64,000 nt of DNA from CBDDGJ01 sp965227805 (GCA_965227805.1 CBDDGJ010000003.1:744001-808000); one strand, 5' to 3'; shown: positions 50,052 through 59,359, counted from the first letter of the stretch. Notes: generated from the sequence alone by a model not told the origin. Program-made: numbers and translations.

Positions 50052-50405
50052 ATGGCGCGCTTAAAAACGGAAATATGGGTAAAAGCATATATACGCCTTG
50101 TCCAGATAGGGGGTGGCTTTGCTACGATACGCTGCCATGGAGATGATGATGCAGGAATTATTTTTTTATGTATAAATGGCTTAACTGGCAAAGCGGGGGT
50201 GCTTACAACAATGACTCATATGAATAATGAACGCGCATGGCGCGTTCTTGCTGCCCCCGCCACCCAGATAGATGATATAGAGGCTATGCTTATGCGTGAG
50301 CACAAACGTGACCCTGATTGCTGGATTATTGATGTGGAAGATAAGCAATTTAGACATTTTTTAAGTGAGCCGGTTGACGGTGAGTGGAGCATATCAGATG
50401 AATGA
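50052..50405 (+). CDS. DUF1491 family protein
   Basis: This is a 117-residue protein of the alphaproteobacterial DUF1491 family. It begins RLKTEIWVKAYIRLVQIGG and has the WRVLAAP and RDPDCWIIDVED segments typical of it. Function is unknown. Its stop overlaps the start of the MscS gene by 8 bases, so the two are translated from one message. Confidence 0.88.
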   Translation: MARLKTEIWVKAYIRLVQIGGGFATIRCHGDDDAGIIFLCINGLTGKAGVLTTMTHMNNERAWRVLAAPATQIDDIEAMLMREHKRDPDCWIIDVEDKQFRHFLSEPVDGEWSISDE

Positions 50406-51531
50406 GTTCATAACATTATTTGCAGATTTATGGCAGCTAACCCGCGAGATTTGGCAAGATGGTGTTGCGGGATTTGGCATTGGCGACATGATTATCGCCT
50501 TTTTGATTTTTGTGCTCTTTGCGCTTGCGCGCAGGATGCTCGCCCGCTTCACCATGTGGAGTCTGCATAAATGGCTCGGCAAAACGCGCTTTACTTTTGA
50601 TGACATTATTTATGAAGTTTTAGAAAAGCCCCTGCAATTTCTGTTTCTTATTTTAGGGGCTTTCATCGCGATGAATATTTTAAGCCTTGAAGGTGTGCTC
50701 AAAGAAATAGCGGATAAGTCGCTGCGCACATTGATTGCGGTGGGAATTTTCTGGTCATTTTATGCCCTGATCACCCCTTTGTCACGCCTCTTGGATTATT
50801 TGGGAGATATTTTAACGCGCGAATTGATTAACTGGCTCATTACAATTTTGCATTGGGGGGTTATCCTTGTCGGTGGGGCCACCATTTTGCAAATTTGGGG
50901 GATTCAGATTGCGCCGATTATTGCAGGGCTGGGGTTGTTTGGTGTGGCTGTTGCTTTGGGCGCGCAGGATTTATTCAAAAATCTGCTGGCCGGGGTGTCA
51001 ATATTATTAGAGCAGAAATTCCGGATTGGTGACTGGATCGAGGTGGCCGATGCCGTTGAAGGCACGGTAGAGCATATCGGGTTTCGCTCGACACGCATAA
51101 GACGCTTTGACAAAGTGCCGGTGATTGTGCCGAATAATATGTTTTCTGATCGCGCCGTGATCAATCATTCACAAATGACACATAGACGCATTTTCTGGCG
51201 CATTGGCCTGGAATATCGAACCACAGCGCATCAATTAAAACAAATTCGGGCAGATATTCTGGCATGGATAAAACAAAATCCTGATTTTATTGACCCGCCC
51301 GAACTTCCCTGTTTTGTATTTGTTGATAGCTTTAATGATAGCTCTATTGATATGATGGTTTACACCTTTACCCGCACCACGGATTGGGAAGAATGGCTTG
51401 CCCATAAACAAGCTCTTGCATTGGCGATTAAGGCCTGTGTTGAGGCCGCCGGCACAGACTTTGCCTTTCCATCGCGTTCAATTTATGTCGATGCCTCTGA
51501 TACGCTTTTTGCCAATATGAGTGGAAAATAG
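50398..51531 (+). CDS. Mechanosensitive ion channel (MscS family)
   Basis: This is a 377-residue channel protein. Four or five membrane helices are followed by the pore-lining TM3 region near residue 190 (GLGLFGVAVALGAQDLFKNLLAGVSILLEQKFRIGDWI), where small residues alternate as in MscS. A cytoplasmic beta domain (GTVEHIGFRSTRIRRFD, VPNNMFSDRAVINHS) and an alpha/beta domain follow. It releases solutes on hypo-osmotic stress. ATG 50398 is chosen by overlap with the DUF1491 stop. Confidence 0.92.
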   Translation: MNEFITLFADLWQLTREIWQDGVAGFGIGDMIIAFLIFVLFALARRMLARFTMWSLHKWLGKTRFTFDDIIYEVLEKPLQFLFLILGAFIAMNILSLEGVLKEIADKSLRTLIAVGIFWSFYALITPLSRLLDYLGDILTRELINWLITILHWGVILVGGATILQIWGIQIAPIIAGLGLFGVAVALGAQDLFKNLLAGVSILLEQKFRIGDWIEVADAVEGTVEHIGFRSTRIRRFDKVPVIVPNNMFSDRAVINHSQMTHRRIFWRIGLEYRTTAHQLKQIRADILAWIKQNPDFIDPPELPCFVFVDSFNDSSIDMMVYTFTRTTDWEEWLAHKQALALAIKACVEAAGTDFAFPSRSIYVDASDTLFANMSGK

Positions 51532-51533
51532 AT

Positions 51534-52046
51534 TTATAAATGGCGTTGCCACATGATCCCGCGCCGCTCATCGCCAGCAGGTTGATAGCTATGTGAAAAT
51601 TGTGCCAATGCGGCTGCAAACATATCAGGCGTAACATGCGCGTCTACTTCAAAAGCGTTAATGCCGCAGCGCGTCATAAAAGCCCATTGATCATAGAGCA
51701 CCTCGCCAATCGCACGAATTTCACCGGTAAAATTTAGTTCATCGCGCAAAATCCGCGCCGAAGAATAGCCCCGCCCATTGCGATAGGCAGGAAATTCAAT
51801 CGCAACCAATGCCAGCCTATCCAGAAATGGCGCGAGGGCGCGCACATCTTCCCCCGCTTTACTGCCGGCACGCAAAATGACGCCAAGCGGTGCCGCATGC
51901 TGCGCGTGCATATCGGCTTGTGCTTTCAGCCGGTCTAACGAAATAAGGCAAGGCGCATCGGGTAAATCTGCCGCATCCGCTTCACATATCTGCCATATGT
52001 CTTCACATAAAGCACCATCCTTAATGAGAATTTTAGCTGTCGGCAT
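51534..52046 (-). CDS. DUF934 protein, sulfite-reductase associated
   Basis: This is a 170-residue protein of the DUF934 family, which almost always sits next to a sulfite/nitrite reductase. The family core FPAYRNGRGYSSARILRDELNFTGEIRAIGEVLYDQ lies in the C-terminal half. It is thought to help the reductase but the role is untested. The start overlaps the end of cysI by 14 bases. Confidence 0.9.
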   Translation of the reverse strand: MPTAKILIKDGALCEDIWQICEADAADLPDAPCLISLDRLKAQADMHAQHAAPLGVILRAGSKAGEDVRALAPFLDRLALVAIEFPAYRNGRGYSSARILRDELNFTGEIRAIGEVLYDQWAFMTRCGINAFEVDAHVTPDMFAAALAQFSHSYQPAGDERRGIMWQRHL

Positions 52047-53694
52047 AAAGACGCTCCTTAAACGGGTCCATGCCTAAACGGCGATAGCAGGCAAGGAAAG
52101 TTTCTTGCGGGGTGTCGCGCAAATCAAGATAGCTGTTAATAATATTCTCCACCGCATCAATAATTTTATCTTCGGTGAAGGCAGGGCCAATAATTTTACC
52201 AATAGCGGCATGTTCATCCGGCGCGCCCCCCAGCGTGATTTGATAATATTCGGTGCCCTTTTTATCGACCCCCAAAATGCCAATATGCCCAACATGATGA
52301 TGCCCGCATGCATTGATACAGCCAGAAATTTTAAGCCGCACTGTGCCAATATCATATTGGCGGGTAAGGTCGGAAAACCGTTTGGATAAATCTTGCGCGA
52401 GCGGAATAGACCGCGCATTGGCCAGATTGCAATAATCTAACCCCGGACACGCGATTATATCGCTAATCAGATTAAGATTGGGGGTCGCTAATTCATGCTG
52501 TCGCAAAATGTCATAAACCGCTTTTAAGTCATCTTGCTTGACATGTGGCAGGGTTAGGTTTTGCTCATGGGTGACACGGATTTCATCAAAAGAATAGCGC
52601 GCGGCACTATCGGCCAGCACATCCATTTGGGCAGCGCTTGCATCTCCCGGAATACCGCCAATGGGTTTGAGCGAGATATTAGCGATCGCATAGCCTGGCA
52701 TTTTATGGGCCACCACATTGGTGCGATACCAGTTGGCAAAATCCGTATCTTGCGCCAATGCGTGGTCTAGCTGTGGGCTTTGGGCGGGCAGTGTTTCGAA
52801 AGCGGGCGGGGCGAAATAGGTCATAATGCGGTCAATTTCGGCGGGCTGTAAGGTGAGTTGTGCCGTGGCATCAATTTTTTCAAATTCCGCATCAACCAGA
52901 CGGCGCATATTGTCCTCTCCAATTTCATGCACGAGAATTTTAATGCGTGCTTTATAGGAATTATCGCGGCGTCCTTGCATATTATACACGCGCATCACGG
53001 CTTCCAGATAGGCCAATAATTTTTCGCGTGGAATAAAATCGGCGAGTTTTTTGGCAATAAAGGGCGTGCGCCCCTGTCCGCCACCCACATGCACTTCATA
53101 GCCTGTTTCGCCCCGGGCGTTTTTGACAATCGCAATTCCAATATCGTGAAAGCGAATGGCGGCGCGATCTTGTGCGTGACCGCTGACGGCGATTTTGAAT
53201 TTACGTGGCAAATAGGAAAATTCGGGATGAAAGCTCGACCATTGGCGAATAATCTCGGATATAATGCGCGGGTCTTCCACTTCATCGGCAATGGCACCGG
53301 CATATTGGTCGGCAGTGACATTGCGGATACAATTTCCCGATGTTTGAATGGCATGCATTTCCACCGTGGCAAGCTCTTCCAATATAGCCGGAATATCACC
53401 AAGCGCTGGCCAGTTATATTGAATATTTTGACGTGTGGTGAAATGCCCATAACCGCGATCATAGCGCCGCGCAATATGGGCAAGCATATGCATTTGCTTT
53501 GACGATAATGTGCCATAGGGAATGGCGACGCGGAGCATATAGGCATGAAGTTGTAAATAAACCCCATTCATGAGGCGCAGGGATTTGAACGCATCTTCGC
53601 TTAACCGACCATCTAGCCGCCGCGCGACCTGGTCACGAAACTCATTAACACGCGCCTTTACCACAGCATGGTCAAATTCGTCATAACGATACAT
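52033..53694 (-). CDS. cysI: Sulfite reductase hemoprotein (CysI-like, nitrite/sulfite reductase family)
   Basis: This is a 553-residue enzyme that reduces sulfite to sulfide in assimilatory sulfur metabolism. The siroheme-[4Fe-4S] cysteines are present as CPGLDYC (CX5C) near residue 420 and SGCINACGHHHVGHIG (CX3C) near 465. Two ferredoxin-like half domains fit the family. No flavoprotein subunit is adjacent, so an external electron donor is implied. DUF2849 lies upstream and DUF934 downstream. Confidence 0.92.
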   Translation of the reverse strand: MYRYDEFDHAVVKARVNEFRDQVARRLDGRLSEDAFKSLRLMNGVYLQLHAYMLRVAIPYGTLSSKQMHMLAHIARRYDRGYGHFTTRQNIQYNWPALGDIPAILEELATVEMHAIQTSGNCIRNVTADQYAGAIADEVEDPRIISEIIRQWSSFHPEFSYLPRKFKIAVSGHAQDRAAIRFHDIGIAIVKNARGETGYEVHVGGGQGRTPFIAKKLADFIPREKLLAYLEAVMRVYNMQGRRDNSYKARIKILVHEIGEDNMRRLVDAEFEKIDATAQLTLQPAEIDRIMTYFAPPAFETLPAQSPQLDHALAQDTDFANWYRTNVVAHKMPGYAIANISLKPIGGIPGDASAAQMDVLADSAARYSFDEIRVTHEQNLTLPHVKQDDLKAVYDILRQHELATPNLNLISDIIACPGLDYCNLANARSIPLAQDLSKRFSDLTRQYDIGTVRLKISGCINACGHHHVGHIGILGVDKKGTEYYQITLGGAPDEHAAIGKIIGPAFTEDKIIDAVENIINSYLDLRDTPQETFLACYRRLGMDPFKERLYADS

Positions 53695-53696
53695 AT

Positions 53697-54014
53697 TTAC
53701 CCCTCAGCCTGTATAAAACTCAGCTCTATGCTTGGCCCCTGTGCCCGAATATGTTCGCGCCGGCTTGCGGGCACGAAACCTTTGTCTGTTTCGTGCACTT
53801 CAAATAAATAGGGGTCGAGAATATGCTGTTCAAAATTTTGCGGCATAGCTTTGGTAAGAAGCGCTTGTGCTGCCGCTTTGCCATCACAAATATGCGCCTG
53901 AGAAAAATCACCCACCCAGCTGCCTGCTGCGGTAAAATAAACCACTTCGCCATCACTGAGCCGATTGGCGGTGATGGCCTGAAAACGTGCTGCCTTTGTG
54001 CTATGTTGCGCCAT
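53697..54014 (-). CDS. DUF2849 family protein
   Basis: This is a 105-residue protein of the DUF2849 family that precedes cysI in many alphaproteobacteria. Conserved segments are ITANRLSDGEVVYFTAAGSWVGDFSQAHI and DPYLFEV. Function is unknown. It is 2 bases before cysI, clearly cotranscribed. The siroheme synthase gene that often precedes it is not seen here. Confidence 0.88.
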   Translation of the reverse strand: MAQHSTKAARFQAITANRLSDGEVVYFTAAGSWVGDFSQAHICDGKAAAQALLTKAMPQNFEQHILDPYLFEVHETDKGFVPASRREHIRAQGPSIELSFIQAEG

Positions 54015-54108
54015 AATATCTTTAATTTATCTTGCCTTAGATCAGTTGTGTTTATCATGCATTTTTTTTAATTTACGTCAACATAATGTTAAATATTTTA
54101 TTATACAT

Positions 54109-54882
54109 TTACTTATTGTAAAAACTGTCATGCCAGCGATGTAATGCCAGCCATTCAATCACGCGAAACCCATAAAACAGGCATACGCCCATAAGCGATA
54201 AAAGCAATAATGCGGCAAACATAAGGGCGATTTCCAATCGATTGCCTGCCTCAATAATGCGCCACGCAAGCCCACCGCCTGCACCCGAACCTGCGACAAA
54301 CTCTGCCACAACCGCCCCGATAAGCGCCAGCCCGCTGGCAATTTTGGCGCCAGTCAATATATGCGGTAATGCGGTAGGGAGCTCCAGATAAAGTAAAACC
54401 TGCCACGGGCGCGCATGGGACAGGGCGAATAGATCATATAAAGCAGGGGGCACGGCGCGAATGCCGGCAATCATATTGGTCACAATAGGAAAAAACGCGA
54501 CAATCCACGCAATTATCACCAGAGCACGATTGACATGGTCAAACCCAACCCAAATCAGAATAAGCGGGGCAATGGCAATAACGGGCGTGACCTGTAAGGT
54601 AACAAGAAGGGGGGTAAACATCTGCTCTATAAAACGCAAGCGGGTGAATAAAATCGCGATTGCGCCCCCGCCGATAAACGCCCAAAATAAAGCCTGTAAT
54701 GTAATGCTTAGGCTTATCCATAAGGCGTGCATAAGCGTGCCGAAATTATCATATAAGGCCAGCGCAATCGCTGAAGGGGCAGGCAGAATATAGGGCGGAA
54801 TCTGGTTTACCTCTACGATAAATTGCCACGCCCCAAGCAGAATAAATATGCCGAGCAGAGGTAAAAACAGGCGCATCGTCAT
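54109..54882 (-). CDS. ABC transporter permease (NMT1/THI5-type importer)
   Basis: This is a 257-residue BPD-type permease with six hydrophobic helices. The EAA loop is present (YDLFALSHARPWQVLLYLELPTALPHILTGAKIASGLALIGAVVAEF). It belongs to the SsuC/TauC/ThiX-like group. Its start overlaps the ATPase stop as ATGA. It is the last gene of a substrate-binding protein, ATPase, permease operon. Confidence 0.9.
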   Translation of the reverse strand: MTMRLFLPLLGIFILLGAWQFIVEVNQIPPYILPAPSAIALALYDNFGTLMHALWISLSITLQALFWAFIGGGAIAILFTRLRFIEQMFTPLLVTLQVTPVIAIAPLILIWVGFDHVNRALVIIAWIVAFFPIVTNMIAGIRAVPPALYDLFALSHARPWQVLLYLELPTALPHILTGAKIASGLALIGAVVAEFVAGSGAGGGLAWRIIEAGNRLEIALMFAALLLLSLMGVCLFYGFRVIEWLALHRWHDSFYNK

Positions 54883-55610
54883 AAGGCGGCCTCTCGATTG
54901 CGTAGCGCGGCACCGATTTTATCACATGCGCTTAAAAATTCTGGTGTTGTGCGAAAAATGGCGCTTTGCGTTTGTGGTTTGGGAATCGCAATCGTGGCGG
55001 CAAGTCTGCCCGGTGCGGGGGTGAGCACCACAACCCGCTCGGCCAGATAAGCGCTTTCGCTAATGGAATGGGTGACAAAAATCATTGTGCATTTTGTCTC
55101 GCGCCAAATCGCCAGTAAATCATCTTCCAGACGATGGCGGGTTAATTCATCCAGCGCAGCAAAAGGCTCATCCAGCAAAAGTAAATCAGGCCGGCTGACC
55201 AATGCGCGTGCCAGCGATACACGCATTTTCATACCCCCCGATAATTCGCGCGGTAACGCATGGCGATGCGCGCGCAAGCCAACCAAGGTAAGGGCTTCAT
55301 CAACCCGATAGTCTATCTCTTTTTTGGTCATGCCAGCAAGTTTAAGTGGCAAGGCAATATTATGATAGGCGCTGTGCCATGCCATAAGCGTGGCCTCTTG
55401 AAACACAAAGCCGATATTTTGCGGGATGTGATTAAGCGTGCCGCTTGTGGGGTGCATGAGGCCTGCAATCAGGCGCAATAGGCTGGATTTGCCGCATCCC
55501 GAAGCCCCGACAAGTGCCACAAAGGCCCCTTGCTCTATGGTGAGGCTTATATCCTGTAACGCCACCCCCATACGCGGATAGTGCAGGCTTACATGGTTAA
55601 GTTCAATCAT
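54879..55610 (-). CDS. ABC transporter ATP-binding protein
   Basis: This is a 243-residue ATPase. Walker A is ALVGASGCGKSSLLR near residue 40, signature LPRELSGGMKMRVSLARAL near 130, Walker B PDLLLLDEPFAALDE and then the H-loop FVTHSISES. It energises the NMT1/THI5-type importer. ATG 55610 overlaps the binding-protein stop by 8 bases; a longer in-frame extension is not family-like. Confidence 0.93.
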   Translation of the reverse strand: MIELNHVSLHYPRMGVALQDISLTIEQGAFVALVGASGCGKSSLLRLIAGLMHPTSGTLNHIPQNIGFVFQEATLMAWHSAYHNIALPLKLAGMTKKEIDYRVDEALTLVGLRAHRHALPRELSGGMKMRVSLARALVSRPDLLLLDEPFAALDELTRHRLEDDLLAIWRETKCTMIFVTHSISESAYLAERVVVLTPAPGRLAATIAIPKPQTQSAIFRTTPEFLSACDKIGAALRNREAAL

Positions 55611-56565
55611 TAAGAAAGCGGGTGGTAAAGGCGGCGCGCCAGTTAAGTGTTTTGTCATAAACCCCATGCGCGGCCATAAGGTCAAAAAAATCTTGCCAGC
55701 GTGCCTCTTGCATCATGCCTATTTTGTCACCCAGAATATTACGCGTGCGTAATTCATTATGGGCAAAGGCAAGTGCATCCGGGCGCATATCAGGATTTGC
55801 CTGCATAATTAGCCGATTGCCGGGGGCGGGGTCTTGCATATAAGCCTGCCAGCCTGCAATGCTGGCCGTAACAAAGGCCTGCACAATTTCGGGGCGCGCT
55901 TCAATCAGTCGATTATGCGCCAGCACCATGGCCGCATAGCCGGGATAGCCGTAATCTGACAAAAGAAACACCTGTGGTGTGAATCCAGCCTGTTTTTGAA
56001 TGGTATAGGGTTCGGAGGTCACATAGCCTTGTTGAATGGCACGTTTATCAACCAAAAAGGGCGCAAGGTTAAAGGTATATTTTCGAATTTGCGTATCGCG
56101 GAAGCCTTGCGTTGCTTTAAGCCACACCCAAAAACTACTTATTGTGGCGTCAGCAATCATAATTGGCTTATCCCGCATAGCGACAAGCGTTTTTATATCA
56201 TCACGCGGATGGGTAATCAGCACTTGCGGATCTTTTTGAAAAGAAGCCATAACGGCGCGCGCGGGGATGCCGGCACGGATCATATTTAAGGGAATAAAGG
56301 CGTTAGACCCCATACCGAAATCTATGGCGCCAGCACCCAAAAGTTGCGGAATATTTACCTGCGGTCCGCCAGATATAATTTTTACGTCCAGCCCTGCTTG
56401 TGCGTAAAGCCCGAGCGCTTTGGCCTGATAAAATCCACCCTGCTCGGCTTGGGCTTTCCAATCCGTGGCAAATGTAACCCGCACCTTATCTGCTGCATAA
56501 GCGGGTGTGAGTAACAGGCCGAAAAAAAGCCAAATATATAAAAAAGCACGGTGCGCAAAATTCAT
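55603..56565 (-). CDS. ABC transporter substrate-binding protein (NMT1/THI5-like)
   Basis: This is a 320-residue periplasmic protein. It has a signal peptide with core AFLYIWLFFGLLLTP and cleavage near AYA. The mature part begins VRVTFATDWKAQAEQGGFYQAKALGLYAQAGLDV, the NMT1/THI5 pattern. Relatives bind pyrimidine precursors of thiamine, sulfonates or nitrate, and no choice is possible here. No TPP riboswitch pattern was seen upstream. ATG 56565 follows a GGAGCTAA-like site. Confidence 0.85.
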   Translation of the reverse strand: MNFAHRAFLYIWLFFGLLLTPAYAADKVRVTFATDWKAQAEQGGFYQAKALGLYAQAGLDVKIISGGPQVNIPQLLGAGAIDFGMGSNAFIPLNMIRAGIPARAVMASFQKDPQVLITHPRDDIKTLVAMRDKPIMIADATISSFWVWLKATQGFRDTQIRKYTFNLAPFLVDKRAIQQGYVTSEPYTIQKQAGFTPQVFLLSDYGYPGYAAMVLAHNRLIEARPEIVQAFVTASIAGWQAYMQDPAPGNRLIMQANPDMRPDALAFAHNELRTRNILGDKIGMMQEARWQDFFDLMAAHGVYDKTLNWRAAFTTRFLND

Positions 56566-57092
56566 GGGAATTAGCTCCTCTCTTCTTTGCACTGTTGCAA
56601 AACTGCCCGCTATGCGTCAATGGTTTAGCCTTAAAATTGAAAAAAAATTTACACAAGACCTATTTTAGGAAAGCCTTGTTTTTTAGAGAGGATGACAAAT
56701 TTATCCCCGCCAAAATATCGGATAACTAACTGTAACATAAGAAAAAAATAAATTTTTGCTTGACTATGCGCGCGCTATTTGTTATTCATTATGCCATAGT
56801 CAAAAATGTGTCCGAACAAAACCCTGACATGTAAACGCGAAACCCGAAATGCAAAGGCATGGGATAATCGCACATGCCGATAGGCACGTAATCGCGCCAA
56901 AAATAGTATCGGCGCGGCACCTCACTATGGTGCCCGTCAGTAGAGGCGCCGTAATAAAAACTAAAATGTCTATATGAATAAGCCCGTCCACCATATGGCT
57001 ATCTTCTAAAAAAGATAGAGCATAAGGGCTACACATAGCCTAACTAAAAGATGCAGCCAATGCGCGGCGGCATCTTTCTAAAATAAGATTAT
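56566..57092. other. Non-coding gap before the GTA cluster
   Basis: About 527 bases without a supportable gene. It contains an inverted repeat with perfect 9-bp arms, TTGACTATG at 56760-56768 and CATAGTCAA at 56795-56803. A small dyad CTATCTT/AAGATAG lies near 56998-57017 and a hairpin just upstream of the first GTA gene. The divergent promoters for the ABC importer and GTA should lie here. Confidence 0.6.
57047..57077 (+). terminator. Hairpin before the first GTA gene
   Basis: AAAGATGC at 57047-57054 pairs perfectly with GCATCTTT at 57070-57077, with inner GCC/GGC pairing and a 7-base loop. CTAAAATAAG follows, not a T-run, so termination is uncertain. It may be an attenuator or leader structure for the gene starting at 57093. 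Confidence 0.35.
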
Positions 57093-57413
57093 ATGACAAT
57101 AAAAAAAAAGAAACGGCGCACGCATATTGAGCGTGTGCAGGAAAATCTGCTCGACACACTGGCACAGCTAGAAGCAAGTCTGCCCCTGCCTGGGGATGCC
57201 ATAAGCGAAGATTTTGAACGCATTAGCCGGACCACGGCAATTTTAATTAAGAGCTTTGAAACCTTAAAAAAACTGGAAAAAGAAAATTCCGACAAAGAAA
57301 ACAAAAAACAAAAAAGATCACATACCGAACTTATCGCCGAAATTGAACATCGTCTCGATCGCATCACTGCCGCTGCAGAAACGCAAGCGCTTTCTGGCGA
57401 CTCTGACACGTGA
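57093..57413 (+). CDS. GTA g1-like protein, putative small terminase
   Basis: This is a 106-residue Lys/Glu-rich helical protein, first in the gene transfer agent cluster. It has no clear motif; helices span RTHIERVQENLLDTLAQLEASL and SEDFERISRTTAILIKSFETLKKLEKE. Position immediately before the terminase and size match orfg1, the small terminase of Rhodobacter-type GTAs. The assignment rests mainly on position. Confidence 0.6.
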   Translation: MTIKKKKRRTHIERVQENLLDTLAQLEASLPLPGDAISEDFERISRTTAILIKSFETLKKLEKENSDKENKKQKRSHTELIAEIEHRLDRITAAAETQALSGDSDT

Positions 57414-58280
57414 GCAAGTTACCGCGCTTTATTGGTATTGGCCTTTTTGGGCGCGCCCCGACCAATTACCCCCCGACGGGGCATGGACAAGCTGGCTATT
57501 GCTTGGTGGGCGCGGGGCAGGCAAAACCCGTGCCGGGGCGGAATGGATTCGTAGTCTGGTTGAACATGAAGATAAAACAAAATCCGCGCGCCATATTGCT
57601 TTAATTGGAGAAACCTTAGGGGCTGTGCGCGAGGTGATGATTGAAGGGGCGTCTGGCCTTATGGCTATCTCCCCGCCGCATTTTCGCCCACGCTTTTATG
57701 CCGGGCGCAATGTGTTAATATGGCCAAATGGCGCACAGGCACATTTATTTTCGGCGGAACGGCCACAAAGCCTGCGCGGCCCACAATTTGATGCAGCATG
57801 GTGTGATGAACTGGCAAAATGGCGTCATACTGAGGCAACATGGGATATGTTGCAATTCGGCTTGCGTTTGGGTGAAAATCCGCGCCAGGTTGTAACCACG
57901 ACACCGCGCCCGACCTTGCTGATTAAAAGGCTGCTCAAAGACCCGCATTGTGTGGTGACACGTGCTGGCACGCGCGCCAATATTGCAAATCTAGCGCCTT
58001 CATTTTTGCAGGATATTGTTGGGCGCTATGAAGGCACAAGATTAGGCAGGCAGGAATTAAATGCCGAATTGCTGGATGATACGCAAGGCGCATTATGGAA
58101 TATTGAATTGCTTAATCGACAAAGATGCGCGCACGCGCCGGATGTGCGCCGCATTATTATAAGTGTCGACCCGCCCGTAGGCAGTGGCCCCAAGGCGGAT
58201 GCATGTGGCATTATTATTATCGGGCAGGCAGAAGATGGCTTTGCCTATGTGCTGGATGATCGCACTGTGCAAGGCTTAGC
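57343..58280 (+). pseudogene. GTA large terminase, truncated: ATPase part only
   Basis: About 312 family-like residues remain of a protein normally near 420-450. They include FWARPDQLPPDGAW, Walker A LLGGRGAGKTRAGAEW near residue 57, Walker B FDAAWCDELAKW near 150, and the start of the nuclease domain (IISVDPPVGSGPKADACGIIIIG with its first Asp). Family sequence stops after DDRTVQGL near 58278, and the frame then runs through capsid DNA to a stop at 58410. The start is probably TTG 57343, overlapping g1. The ATPase that fills heads cannot cut DNA in this form. Confidence 0.85.
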
Positions 58281-58793
58281 GGCACGCAAAGCCCGCGTGG
58301 TATTTTGGGGGTCGATTTGCGCGATGCGGATGCCCCTGCGGCGAAAAATGTCGCCTATCAGACCAGTGGTGATGCGACGGGATTGGGGGCTAATCCGGTT
58401 GATTTTTTAATTGACTTCGCTTTTGGCCTTGAGCGCTTATATCGCGCAAAAGCAAGCTGGCTTATGAATGGGTCGACTTTGGCAGAATTGCGCAAGCAAA
58501 AAGATGATCAAGGCAATTATATTTGGACACCCACCACGGCAGCGGGTGAACCTGCGCGGCTTTTGGGTTATCCGATTTATGAAGATGCCAATATGCCTGA
58601 TATGGCAGATGGTGCTTTATCAATTGCATTTGGTGATTTCAAATCGGCCTATATGATCATCGACCGGCGCGGGCTTTCTGTGTTACGCGACCCCTATAGT
58701 GCCAAGCCTTATATCCTATTTTATTGCACCAGGCGCGTGGGCGGTGATGTGGTCAATTATGATGCTTATCGTTTGGTGCAAATAGCGGCTTAA
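58281..58793 (+). pseudogene. GTA major capsid protein, C-terminal part only
   Basis: From 58281 the frame reads GTQSPRGILGVDLRDADAP, then YQTSGDATGL, ASWLMNGSTLAELRKQKD, LLGYPIYEDANMPDMADG and LSVLRDPYSAKPYILFYCTRRVGG. This is the C-terminal 170 residues of the HK97-fold GTA capsid protein (g5, about 400 residues). There is no start codon in family register; a TTG at 58305 is the first possible one. It is joined out of frame to the terminase gene by a deletion. Confidence 0.88.
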
Positions 58794-58795
58794 CC

Positions 58796-59359
58796 ATGAT
58801 TAGCTTACTCAAACAAGGCCCGTCACAAGAGCCGGTGACGGTGGCGGAATTGCGCGACCATCTTAAGCTGGACGGTTCGGAAGATACGCTTTTGGCTAGT
58901 CTTCTAAATTCCGCCCGCCTTTTGGTGGAAGCGCAAACCGGAACCCGGCTATTAAGTCAGACATGGCAATTCCTGATGAATAAGTGGGAAGGCGAATTTA
59001 TTCGCCTGACCCAATGGCCGATTATTTCGGTAGAGGCAATTACATTGCTCGGGGAGCCTACGGAAATTGTTAGTCCTGATATTTATCATCTTGAAAATAA
59101 TATGCGCCCGGCAACGATTTGGCTTAATGAAGGCTATGCCTGGCCGGCGCTAAATCGTTCGGAAATGGGCATTTTGATAGAAGCCGTGGCCGGTTATGGC
59201 ACGCAGGCGGAAAATGTCCCCGAAGCGCTTAAGACGTCCGTGCTTTTGCTGGCTGCATATTGGTATGAAAGCAATGATTGGAACGGTCATATAGCGGCTA
59301 CGGTTGTGCCGCCGCAAGTCTTGAATGTGCTGCAAGATTATCGGCATATAAGGATTTAA
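58796..59359 (+). CDS. GTA g6-like head-tail connector
   Basis: This is a 187-residue protein like the phiE125 gp8/HK97 gp6 adaptor family: TVAELRDHLKLDGSEDTLLASLLNSARLLVEAQTGTRLL at the N-terminus and a C-terminal EALKTSVLLLAAYWYE helix. It forms the ring under the portal. The gene is intact and starts 2 bases after the capsid remnant. Confidence 0.87.
   Translation: MISLLKQGPSQEPVTVAELRDHLKLDGSEDTLLASLLNSARLLVEAQTGTRLLSQTWQFLMNKWEGEFIRLTQWPIISVEAITLLGEPTEIVSPDIYHLENNMRPATIWLNEGYAWPALNRSEMGILIEAVAGYGTQAENVPEALKTSVLLLAAYWYESNDWNGHIAATVVPPQVLNVLQDYRHIRI

Noticed and set aside
56566..56760. TPP riboswitch ahead of the THI5-like binding protein
   Set aside because: The conserved CTGAGA and GGATAC-type blocks were not found on the minus strand.
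56806..56883. Short plus-strand frame of 25 residues
   Set aside because: Too short, no ribosome-binding site and no recognised family.
56800..57036. Minus-strand frame of 78 residues before the GTA cluster
   Set aside because: Hydrophobic, Cys-rich composition with no family resemblance and no ribosome site; treated as non-coding.
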